Shown one piece after another: positions 10,701 to 19,541 of a stretch of DNA of 64,000 bases. Position 1 is the first letter of the stretch. Each line of letters opens with the position of its first letter. Source of the DNA: Lasioglossum baleicum (Eukaryota > Arthropoda > Insecta > Hymenoptera > Halictidae); the NCBI RefSeq assembly GCF_051020765.1, contig NC_134941.1:12524001-12588000 (forward strand), given 5' to 3'. The position numbers were made by a program, and so were the translations under genes. Below the pieces are notes generated by a model that had not been told where the DNA came from, made no database searches, and saw only the letters and a list, made by a program, of their open reading frames with translations.

Positions 10701-13229
10701 ATCATCATCCCGAGGACCATTCTCTATACGCGTGATCGTAATTCTCCGTGCAGCACGTAATTTATTGTAATTTGTTCGACCGGTCCGGTACGCGTTGCAC
10801 CTTCGCTTTTTTTTGCGCCGTTCATTAACCATTATCGAGCGAGATTTATGGAGCCGATAACAAGCGTTTCTCTGTGGATTTCCTTGTGACTTTTATTTTT
10901 TGCGATAATCAATCAGGCTTAAGCGTTTGATTAACGAGCGGTCTCTTTCGCGAGTGTCGGGTGTCCCCGCAATAAAAATATTGTGTTATTATTTTATGTC
11001 TCCGGTGAATACCCAGCGTACTCGATGAGATCTTATCGCGACACCGTAGATACGAAGCAGTAGCCGCATGCTTATATCATTTATCTTTGTTGCTAATTTG
11101 ACCGATGCGTATCTTTTCCCAGAAATGACGTCTACGGTGCCAGAGAACCCGAGAGATCGACTCGAAATATTCTGATAAGTTATTGGCAACTCGAAACAGG
11201 AAAAGCCTCGTTCCCTATCTGCTCTCATTAGCGGTTGCTCTCCACGATTAAATGAACCGTTGCGTTTCTCGTTGCATCGCGATCCCGCTCGTCGGCTCCC
11301 GTTCGATCGACGATTGTTCCCTTCTGTCGAGATGCATCTCGCTCTCGTGGCATCACAGCCGTCCTGCGGTCCCGTCAACCCGATTATCAGCTGTTTCCTT
11401 TGCGAACGATTCCATGCACACACTCGTGGGATCCGCTTTCACAGATTGAACGATTAATTCGACTTCTGCGTCGGCCATTGATAATTCCGGCTCTCGACGA
11501 CGCTTCTCTCAACCGTTCCTGCCACCACTCGGTTATTCAGACCCGTGGTTTTTCCACGGAGTAATCGCTGCGACTCGGATCTTCGTCGAGAACAATACTG
11601 TTCTCGGGAATCCCTATGCGGCAGAGTCCGAGGAGATAAACCACGATGAGGATTTTAACCCTCGCTGTGTCTTGGCGAAGTCTTTATTTCCGAATCCTCT
11701 CAAAATCCGCTCAAGTAGCATGACACAATATGATGAAAAATTCGTTTTTGATGGTCTTATAAATTCATATTCTTGCAAATTCATATGTGCGGCAGAAACA
11801 TCTATTTTAAAGGAAAAGTTCTTCAAAATGTTGAGTTTTATAACATATTTCAACGTCATCGAAATCGACGAGGACCCACATGATCGGCAACGTTACCAAA
11901 TTCCAAGTCAGAGGCGCACGAGAAGTGCACGTGAAAGGCAGACGGACTAAGCTTACAAACAGGCTTTTGTTACAAAGAGAACGTCACAAAGTTACTTCCT
12001 CACATGTTAATAAAAGAGTGTATCGTGCATTGAGCGCCTTTAGACGCCGTTCGCACCAGGGAAGCGTCTTTCACTGGACTGTTCGCAGTCAAAAGGTTAA
12101 TAGAATATAACGAGATTGTATTGGGGCTTCCAGCTCGGTAGAGGAACCACGTTTTCGTTCGATTCTTCGCCAAATATCTCTCCTGTGTGGCAAAGCAAAA
12201 TTCAATAACTGAACTAAACATTCTAAATATGCGTCTATGGAAAATATTGAAAAGAATTGAACAGTGAAATTTCCTCGCTATCAACCTCAATAAACCGCTA
12301 TCAAATTCAATAACTGAACTAAACATTCTAAATATGCGTCTATGGAAAATATTGAAAAGAATTGAACAGCGAAATTTCCTCGCTATCAACCTGTATTTTC
12401 CTGAACATTAGCATCCAAAACAGTCTCGCGATACAATCAGCATATAATTGCTATCAATGTGCAAATCGAATTACATTCTGCCCAACCTTGTTGCACAATC
12501 TTCGCCAAGTCCCTCGGGCAACGATTGTGTCTCGAGCATGCACAGGGTGCTCCGAAAGCTATCGTCATCGATGTAAACATCAACCGGTCGCGACTAGTTT
12601 TCAGGCATCGTTGGCGGATCCTCGATAACGAGAACGAGGCTTCGGTTGTGCGACGGCCCGCGATAATCGTGAAATTTGGAGGACGATAATCGCGTGCGAG
12701 AATCGATCGCACGGTATCCGCGTGAAATCGTAGCTGTGTAGGAGAAGCAACGTGTGCGTGATGCGTGAGGCGCATATTGGCGACGTAGTATACCGAGAAA
12801 CACAGAGGACCGGAGGGGACTTAATTTCTGGACCAAAAGAAGACCGGGAGGAGAAGAGACACGCGACGGGTATGGTCTGTAGCGAGGGAGAAAGAGAGAG
12901 GTAGATACAAAGATAGGCAGAGAAAAAGGGAGAGAACGAGCGACGGTAGAGAAAGAGAGGAAAGGATCGAGTGAGAGTCGTGAGCAAGAGTGGCGAGGGG
13001 AAGAGAGACGGAGAAAAAGCGGAAGAAGACTATTGTGGCCTTAGCAGGGGTGACCCCAAATGGTTTCGACGAGCAATTTCGGTATACGGAATTTACTGGC
13101 GAGCAGAGATATCGGAGTATGTATAAATATTTCGAATCATTCTCGGTGCTTACCTGCATGACTGAACGGCGCTAGAAAAAGAACCGCCACGATGAGATAG
13201 CAGAACACATCGGCCCGGACGTGTCGCAT
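7721..13229 (-). CDS. Small type I membrane protein with one EGF-like domain and poly-Asp tail (153 aa)
   Basis: Three exons on the minus strand, 13229-13154, 8489-8289 and 7905-7721, join in phase 1 at both introns and give 153 residues. Exon 1 encodes a start and a hydrophobic signal peptide (about residues 1-25, core CYLIVAVLFLAPF). Exon 2 holds six cysteines at about residues 33, 42, 48, 59, 61 and 72, spaced C-x8-C-x5-C-x10-C-x-C-x10-C as in an EGF domain, then a Pro/Thr linker with an N-glycosylation sequon (NAT, residue 82). Exon 3 holds a transmembrane helix (about 96-117), a basic stop-transfer segment (RRYKWLQRFR) and a cytoplasmic tail ending in eight aspartates and PPIG. It should sit in the plasma membrane with the EGF domain outside. 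Ligand or partner is unknown and I do not recognise a named orthologue. Intron 1 is about 4.7 kb, large for so small a gene. Confidence 0.8.
7739..7760. repeat. Coding GTC/GAC trinucleotide repeat
   Basis: On the minus strand GAC and GAT codons encode the eight-Asp tract just before the stop of the EGF membrane protein. Length may vary between individuals. Confidence 0.85.
9152..9240. mobile_element. Left-end remnant of the hAT-like MITE
   Basis: The segment starting TAGTCTGCGGTTCTCAATGG, followed by AAAATAAAT and then TGTTGCAA, matches the left half of the element at 30838-31038 in the same order. A matching right end is not seen. Confidence 0.45.
12198..12392. repeat. Near-perfect tandem duplication, offset 105 bp
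   Basis: About 90 bp at 12198-12287 recur at 12303-12392 with a single obvious difference (GTG versus GCG after GAACA). A 15-bp spacer, itself similar to the unit end (CGCTATCAA), separates the copies. The near identity suggests a recent event. Confidence 0.9.
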
Positions 13230-13440
13230 TTTCCCGACTGACTTGCCCTGTCTGTTTGCCTTTGTTCGTTCCTTCGTTCCGTGTGTCCCGGTGCTGGCTA
13301 TCAGTCAAGGTACAGTTCACGATCACATAATAAACAATAACGCGGCCGATCCGTCTCTCGGCGAGAACTGTTTTGCCACTTACTCGGGCCGGGTCCCCGG
13401 CTGTTCACGCCGCCTAGCCTCGCCGCGAGCCGAGAACACA

Positions 13441-13457
13441 GAGAGAGAGAGAGAGAA
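13441..13457. repeat. (GA)n microsatellite
   Basis: A perfect GA run lies upstream of the EGF membrane-protein start codon. It could bind GAGA-type factors, which is inference. Confidence 0.85.
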
Positions 13458-14204
13458 AACAAACGAAACAAAAAACAGAGAACCACGTATATACTTCGGT
13501 CGGTCGCCGTGTGTTTCTGATCCTATGCGAACGGGGGAAACCTGGACAATGTGCGCGTCTTCTCTCACGGCAGCAACGCGTGCTCTCGTCTCTCGTCTCG
13601 ATCAACCACGCAGTCGATTCGCGAGCTGGGATGATCAACAGGCGACCGTGAACCGGCTCATCGCCGATCGGCCCGGCCGTCACCACTTTTGACAGATAAA
13701 TGCTAGGCCGCGCCGTCGAACGCGTTCAATCATCTGTTATTAAACGACCATTTGCTATTATCGAAACCAATTGCCAAGTCGACCCCTCGAAACACTCGTA
13801 CCACCTCCTCTCGAGCCATCGAAATATCTCGACCTCCGTCGACATTCGTGCCCCTTTCTATGGCGCCAAGATTCAAACTCTCTGGAAGATGCAGCGTCTG
13901 TTCTTTCCGAAACTGAAAGCTCCCGCAATTTTTAGACAGTCTTTTTAATAGAACAATACTGTCGTTATAGTGTGTACTCTTGATTGGAATTGGTTCTATA
14001 AAGCTCGAGGTCCCGGTTTGGACAGGATGTAATTAAATTTTGTACGATACATAAAGATAATCGAGGCAATTTTATGTGTGTCCTTATTTAAAATTGTAAT
14101 GTATAGCATAAGCAGGAGAATACATTGAATTCAATGGAATAATGTAACCGTGAAGGTTGGTGCTGAAATAAATTCTGGCAGCGGAAATCAATTTTTATTT
14201 TGTT

Positions 14205-14255
14205 CCAGTTTCTTGCAATTTGGGTAGAGAATTTTTATCTTGCATAAACGATTGA
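14205..14255. mobile_element. Right-end remnant of the hAT-like MITE
   Basis: TTTCTTGCAATTTGGG followed by GAATTTTTATCTTGCATAAA matches the right half of the copies at 31790-31950 and 5946-6076 in order and spacing. The outermost CCGCAGTCTA end is lost. Confidence 0.45.
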
Positions 14256-14796
14256 ATGAGTGCTTAAAGAATGTACATAACCACGAAATAAATGTACAAA
14301 ATAATAGAACGAAACGAAGTGTCCTATCGAATAAAATGAACTTATTGTTTCCTGGATGGCTCCCCAGGGGCTCCTAAAATTTTCCCCGGATTTTTCGGCA
14401 GGGTCTCGGAGTAGGTGGTTTTATTTTTGGAGCACGTATCCGAGCCTGTAGTTTGCCGGCTACCTGGTAGATAACGCTAGCAGCTGTCTGGCGGAAATCG
14501 ATTGCTATACAGAGTATTTTTAAAAAGCGGGACCCCCACTCGGCCAACTAACTTTTCTCGAAAAGCGTCCGGGGACTCGTTTCGACTTCCTCCTCGAAGA
14601 CTGTGCTTCCTGAGAAGTAAAGACCGCGGTGAAAATTACGCGGGAGTGTCGGTGTCAGATTACAGATCCTTGAAACCGAATCCGTGATGACAGCAGCACG
14701 TGTCATGGCGAGTAGCGTTGTCATAAGCGAAAGTCGCGTAGCCTGAGTCTGTTCGCAGCGTAATCAGAAAGCCGTTTATTAATTAGAATCGTCGCG

Positions 14797-15927
14797 ATGA
14801 GGGAAGAGACGGTACTCAGCCTGAAGTGGCAAAGTTTCCCGTCTCATTTGGCGGTTTCGTTGGACACATGCTACGAGAAGCAACAGTTTGTAGACCTATC
14901 GCTCGTGTGCAAAGACGGGACGATCCTGAAGTGTCACAAGATGGTGTTGGCCAATTCGAGCTCGTTCTTCCGCCGGCTATTGGTCGCCAACGATCATCCT
15001 CACCCTATGATTATTTTGCACGATATCGAAGCGGACGATCTGAAAACCATCGTCAACTTCATGTACTGCGGCGAGATACAAGTGGTCCAGAGTGAGGTTA
15101 GACGGTTGCTGAAGCTCGCGGAGATCCTCGAGGTTACCGGGCTTAGACATATTCAGACCAAGGTCCTTGGCGGAGAGACCAACAGCAATGCTTCCCACGA
15201 TCCGACCCGGAAGACCGCCACGGTTTCGCGACCAAAAATCGACGAAACCAAAGGACTGCCAAAAACCATACCTGAACACGAGCCTAGCACTGCTAGACCC
15301 CAGACCAAGACCTGTCCTACCACCAGGTCCGTCTCTGCTGTCCTCAAATCTGGACTCAAGCCTCAGGAAATTGGCAAGAAGAGCGAAGAGGGAATCAATT
15401 TATTGAGTCAACGGTTGGAGACTGGTAAGTCTGGGATCAGTATTTTGGATGCTAACGATATGCCTAGCACCAGTAGGGGCATCCCCAACCCACAGCCTCA
15501 GAAAAGGAAGGAGCTTCCCGAGCCTGTTATCACCTGGCCTAGAATACTTTCCGCTATATCCAAGGACCAGCCCCTGCCGTTGAAAAAGCTATGCATCATG
15601 GACGAGGTCGAGATCACAGCAGGGAAACCTATTAACGTTACTCAGGATTCTATGTGGAACAACCCTCTGGACAGGAGAAAACAAGGGACCAGTTCAGAAC
15701 CCATTCAGACCATGAAATGCGCAGTATTCATAAAAGACGAAGTAGATATATCTCCCGAGCAAGATGAAGACGATTATATGGACCCCCTGGAAGTGGAAGA
15801 GGTGGAGAACGAAACTCCTGATGATATTGCAGGCTCCTCCCAAAGGTTTTCTTACACGAACATCGATCAGATTTTTAACACAGGCTCCCTTCCTGAATTC
15901 CCACCGAGAAAGGGTTCGAACGGTTAG
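14797..15927 (+). CDS. BTB/POZ domain protein (TTK-type), intronless, 376 aa
   Basis: One uninterrupted frame runs from ATG at 14797 (context GTCGCGATGAGG) to TAG at 15925-15927. Residues about 5-120 form a BTB/POZ domain of the insect tramtrack/lola type, recognised by LKW near the start, FVDLSLVCKDG, LKCHKMVLANSS, FFRRLL, and FMYCGEIQV followed by LLKLAEILEVTGL. Such domains form dimers, usually in nuclear transcription regulators. The remaining 250 residues are hydrophilic and low in complexity (Pro, Lys, Ser, then an acidic stretch EQDEDDYMDPLEVEEVEN). There is no C2H2 finger, BESS or helix-turn-helix, so it may act as a partner or adaptor, which is inference. A consensus donor GTAAGT occurs inside the frame at 15424-15429 and could support a spliced isoform, but no matching finger exon is seen downstream. 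An AATAAA follows at 15994. Confidence 0.92.
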   Translation: MREETVLSLKWQSFPSHLAVSLDTCYEKQQFVDLSLVCKDGTILKCHKMVLANSSSFFRRLLVANDHPHPMIILHDIEADDLKTIVNFMYCGEIQVVQSEVRRLLKLAEILEVTGLRHIQTKVLGGETNSNASHDPTRKTATVSRPKIDETKGLPKTIPEHEPSTARPQTKTCPTTRSVSAVLKSGLKPQEIGKKSEEGINLLSQRLETGKSGISILDANDMPSTSRGIPNPQPQKRKELPEPVITWPRILSAISKDQPLPLKKLCIMDEVEITAGKPINVTQDSMWNNPLDRRKQGTSSEPIQTMKCAVFIKDEVDISPEQDEDDYMDPLEVEEVENETPDDIAGSSQRFSYTNIDQIFNTGSLPEFPPRKGSNG

Positions 15928-15993
15928 CAGAGAAAGTAATCTGCGACCAAATACTAAAAAAGAATCACGTGTTGGAGAATAATGCTTAGATCG

Positions 15994-15999
15994 AATAAA
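15994..15999 (+). terminator. AATAAA of the BTB gene
   Basis: A canonical hexamer lies 67 bp after the stop codon. Confidence 0.65.
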
Positions 16000-16355
16000 G
16001 TTGTTTCCTTGATTGCGAATCTTTTCTTTCGCCGAGCAAACTCTGCAAAGATTTCGACATGTACATGTTAAGCGTAATCTACCGTCTTGTTCATTACCTT
16101 GTTACACAGCCCTGTTTGTTTTTCTAATAAACCAGTTCAACCTGAATACATTATATACCGTTTTTCCCGATATAACAAATGATTCACCGTCGTGCGAGTA
16201 GTATTGTACAGATCTCTTTCTACCACTACACACAATTGTAACACTATATCACATACGTCTCTATGGAAACCTGTATCAATTAGTCTCGAATGTAATCGAC
16301 ACATTGCTGATTCTTCGCGGCAAGAGTTACAAGGTACACGAACTTGCCAAACGAG

Positions 16356-17306
16356 ATGGAGGAGAAATTCATCGAAGGCCAGAAAATTATCGATGATTCG
16401 ATGGTTGATAAACGAGTAACGGAGGAGGAGTTCCAAAATTTCATGCATCGCGCTACCGAAATCGGTGAGTATTAGTCTTCCTGGATCCCGAACACGATTA
16501 TTCATTTTTGCTAATGTTGAAGAGAAAATCGTGAAGAAGCTGGCCTCGGAGGACCCTGAGGAACAGAAGCACGGTCAAATCTTAGCGGATGAAATTTTGG
16601 AGAGGAAATACGAGACCGTAATCGACGAGGGCTGCGAGCTCAAAGTTAAAACCAACCGCACGTTGATCAATAAATACGCCAAAAATGAACCCGCTAGCAA
16701 GGAAGAAATGTCGCGAGGTACTTCATTAATTTTCTATTTTCCTCAAATTGCATAAAATCCGCAGTCTATTAATTATTTGAATTTCCATGGAACAGAGGCG
16801 TTTATGAGAAGCGTGGAAAAAGACGCAAAAGAGAGGTCAGAGAATCGGAAGGCGAGGAACGAGAGAGCAGATACAATGAAGAGGATCGGAAACGGAGCGT
16901 TCAGAGAGCAAAACTATGAGAAAGCGGTGACTTATTACTCGAAAGCGATAGAGCAGCGGAAAGACTCGTCCGTTTTGTGGAACAACAGAGCTCTAGCTTA
17001 CATCAATCTCGGATTGTACGAGAAAGCTCTGCAGGACTGCGAGTGGGCTTTGAAAATTCACGACGCGAGCATCAAGGCCCTTTTGAACAGCGCGAAGTGT
17101 TACAAACTCCTTGGAGACGAGGTCAAGTACACGGAGTACATTCAATTAGCCAGAGAGAGAAATCCACGCTTCAACAAATTTATTGACGGTAATATCGATG
17201 TTCTTTAACACTCGGCGCATGTCTATCTTAATCAGATTGTACTCGGGCTCTTCTTCTTGCAGAGTTCGAAGAGAACATGGATGCGGACATCGATCACGAG
17301 GTGTGA
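16356..17306 (+). CDS. Ttc12: Tetratricopeptide repeat protein 12 (TTC12) homologue, short form, 246 aa
   Basis: Four exons, 16356-16464, 16523-16717, 16796-17188 and 17263-17306, all join in phase 1 with GT-AG borders and end at TGA. The N-terminal 100 residues are charged and helical. The third exon opens with EAFMRSVEKDAKER, close to the TTC12 signature before the repeats, then three TPR motifs at about residues 126-227 (NGAFREQNYEKAVTYYSKAI; WNNRALAYINLGLYEKALQDC; ALLNSAKCYKLLGD). Vertebrate TTC12 is a cytoplasmic factor needed for assembly of axonemal dynein arms; that role is carried over from the family. Vertebrate TTC12 is about 700 residues and has armadillo-like repeats after the TPRs. 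Here the frame stops soon after the TPRs (ENMDADIDHEV) and an AATAAA follows at 17406, so the armadillo part is absent. It is convergent with the C7orf25 homologue, with 295 bp between stop codons. Intron 2 carries a MITE end. Confidence 0.9.
16748..16768. mobile_element. MITE terminal repeat inside TTC12 intron 2
   Basis: TTGCATAAAATCCGCAGTCTA matches the right end of the element at 30838-31038. The intron is only 78 bp, so the rest of the element is missing. TTAATTAT follows the end, and a similar TTAATTTT occurs about 37 bp upstream, possibly a remnant of the target duplication. Confidence 0.5.
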
Positions 17307-17601
17307 CTCGGTGATCACAGCTTGAACGTATATTTGGCCATCGAAATAGAAATGTTAGATCGTACCATAAATCGTGTCGTTTTATAATGGTAACTTTAAG
17401 TGTAAAATAAAAGTACATTTGAATATCGACGAGTGGGCATCGTTTTCACTGACGTCCTTCGATTTTTTAATTTTTTAAAGTTTTTAATTTAACGGCAAAC
17501 GCCGAAGAGCGAGAAGCGACACTATTTATAGCACACCTTAGTATTTCCCACTTGCTGTGTATATTCCATTTTGTAGCTATCTAAAATGCATTGATTCGAT
17601 A
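17307..17601. terminator. Convergent 3' region between TTC12 and C7orf25 homologues
   Basis: An AATAAA for the plus-strand gene is at 17406-17411. For the minus-strand gene an ATTAAA (complement of TTTAAT near 17482) is a candidate signal. The 3' UTRs must be short or overlap. Confidence 0.5.
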
Positions 17602-19138
17602 TCAAGATGAGCTTATTTTTGTTGCGAAACCCTCCTTGATCTCCGACAGAGATCTAGGCTCGTGCAGGAAAACTGTGCACTCAATGTCCTGAAAAAATCA
17701 TTGATCAAATTAATCAGTCTTTTTTGGTCTGAAAGAAATCGATTTGTACCTGCATGCGTGCTGCTCTGACGAAACCCTCATTTGCAGACACAGTGATGCT
17801 TTTCATGTTCTCACCACTGGCAAAAACCAATCGAGACCTGTCTTTAATTTTCCCACCCAGGCTCAATTTCTCCATGATCCTACCTGTGGGTAGATCATCA
17901 ACGATTCGAACCCTGCTCAATAATTCTTTCGCCCTGAGAGACTCTTTGGGACCGCCGATCACTTCTATGATGTTCATAAAATTATCGTAAGCAGTCTGGC
18001 AGACGATCAGCTCTTTGCTATTAAATAATTTCTCTAGAATTGGTTTGACTGGACGCTTTCGCTCCATTTCGGCTTGCTGGGTGAGCAGAGGCTCTCGGTA
18101 AACGAAATGATCGTACCCGTTCGTCATGTTCGTCACATAAGCCAATAATGTCGACACGTCTAAATTAAGTATGTTTATTTCTGTGGCCAGAGAAGAAGTG
18201 TTTAAAGTCTCTAAATCCGAGCTTATGCTCTCTTTGCAGTCATCCGGAGGTTCTTCCAAGGGATCCGATGCGATCAAGGTGGAAAATTTATCGTCCATTT
18301 CTGTATCGTGATAGATAAAACGATGAATATTTTTTCTAGATGTACAGTAAGTCATATTTCGCTGGAACAAAGTTACCTTGTACACTTGTGCTTTTATCAT
18401 CACAGTCTATGCGATCTCCTTCCACGACCACCCCCATTCCCTCCAAATGTGTAGCTAAGGGTACCTCTATGCCATAAGCAAAATGAAACACAACATCTGG
18501 CGGTCTGTACAAGTGTGGATAGCTCTTGGCGCACTGCAGGAAGCAGGTCGCTTGATCCAACACGGATTTCTGCCCATACTCCCCGTTACCCATGGAAATC
18601 AAAGTGAGAGCTTTGGCATTCCTAGCAATGACTTTCACCCAGGACGCGCCTCCGTTGCACACAATGTCAACCTCAAGCCTGGACTTCTGGTACTTGAACG
18701 GTTTCATGACATTGGTGGGCTCGCTGGCACGGAACAGCCGTGCCACGATGGCATTCAGATGAATCAGATTCGTGCTCTGTAGATGCTCCTTCTTTACGTT
18801 TCCTGTAGATTGTACCTTTGTGAGAACAGCGTACAGTTACAATTCTGTTGCTATGGATTCAGACGCGTGTGAAACTCTTGCTAACCCATATGGCATCTGA
18901 TATTCGTACTCGAAATTACGTGCACGCGTGTTCTAAAAACAGCACGTGGCGATACGTAATTTTTTTGAAGCCAGAGAGACGAACGTACCTTTTCCAAAAA
19001 TCGGATTTCCTGCTGAAACTTTCGCATGAGCTTCTCAACACCATCGATCTTACCGAGGAGTTTCAGTCGATCTATGGTGGCTCTGCCATTCTTGATTTTC
19101 TCCTCAAGGCATTTGAATAGCTCGGCCCTGTCCTCCAT
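17602..19138 (-). CDS. C7orf25/UPF0415 (DUF1308) family protein, 408 aa
   Basis: Four minus-strand exons, 19138-18989, 18815-18377, 18300-17750 and 17688-17602, join in phases 0, 1 and 0 and end in TGA. The 408 residues match the length of human C7orf25 (about 420). Family-typical blocks appear in order: an N-terminal helical segment ending FLEK, then EHLQSTNLIHLNAIV, then DIVCNGGASWVKVIARN, YGQKSVLDQATCFLQ, VVFHFAYG, a variable acidic linker, LNLDVSTLLAYVTNMTNG, REPLLTQQAEMERKRPV, FMNIIEVIGGPKE, MKSITVSANEGFVRAA and a C-terminal VFLHEPRSLSE. The molecular function of this family is not established to my knowledge. Exon 4 is short (28 codons), and reading through the third donor instead would give a false ending VQIDFFQTKKD. 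It shares a 403-bp head-to-head interval with the zinc-finger gene. Confidence 0.93.
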
Positions 19139-19541
19139 CGTTCACGTGCGAACGGGACCCAGCCGATTCGCCATGGGAGATCCCGTTTTCCCTCGGCTAT
19201 CCGAATAATTTCGGATAGACCACGGCCGACGAGCGTAGTGTCCGCGGCCATCTTGCATCTCGGTTCAATATCGCGTAATGTCGTCCGGTCGCTTGTCAAA
19301 CTCGCCTATTAACCTCACTAACTTTTCTATTTCGCCGAATAATTGACAGTCGTGGACGACGGAGAAATGGTAACGGTACCGTGCCTCAGCGAAACGTAAC
19401 AGCCGCAGAACTATACCGGCGAAACCTATTCGCGCGTGCGAGGGAAATCGAAAACAAGGAATATTATCGTGCCGTAATTATCGCGCACTGTCAACATTCT
19501 TCGGACAATAACAGAGAACATCATCGTGTTCGGGCCGGAAA
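19139..19541. promoter_or_regulatory. Candidate bidirectional promoter
   Basis: These 403 bp separate the start codons of the C7orf25 homologue (- strand) and the zinc-finger gene (+ strand). The interval is GC/CpG-rich near 19140-19260 and has no obvious TATA box, as is common for shared housekeeping promoters. Both 5' UTRs must lie within it unless upstream non-coding exons exist. Confidence 0.6.

Larger units (their letters stand above)
8490..13153 (-). other. Large first intron of the EGF membrane-protein gene
   Basis: It is bounded by GTAAGC at the 5' end and a TTTTCAG acceptor. It contains a MITE remnant (9152-9240), a 105-bp tandem duplication (12198-12392) and a purine-rich stretch at 12880-13015. 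No additional exon is supported. Confidence 0.65.
13230..14796. promoter_or_regulatory. Intergenic spacer between divergent EGF-membrane and BTB genes
   Basis: This 1.57 kb separates the start codon of the minus-strand EGF membrane gene (13229) from that of the plus-strand BTB gene (14797), so both promoters should lie here. It contains a (GA)n run (13441-13457) and a MITE remnant near 14230. No TATA box or other specific element was identified with confidence. Confidence 0.5.

Noticed and set aside
17714..17749. Read-through C-terminus VQIDFFQTKKD for the C7orf25 homologue
   Set aside because: A GTACAA donor and a TTTTTCAG acceptor at 17689 lead in phase to VFLHEPRSLSE, which matches the family C-terminus.
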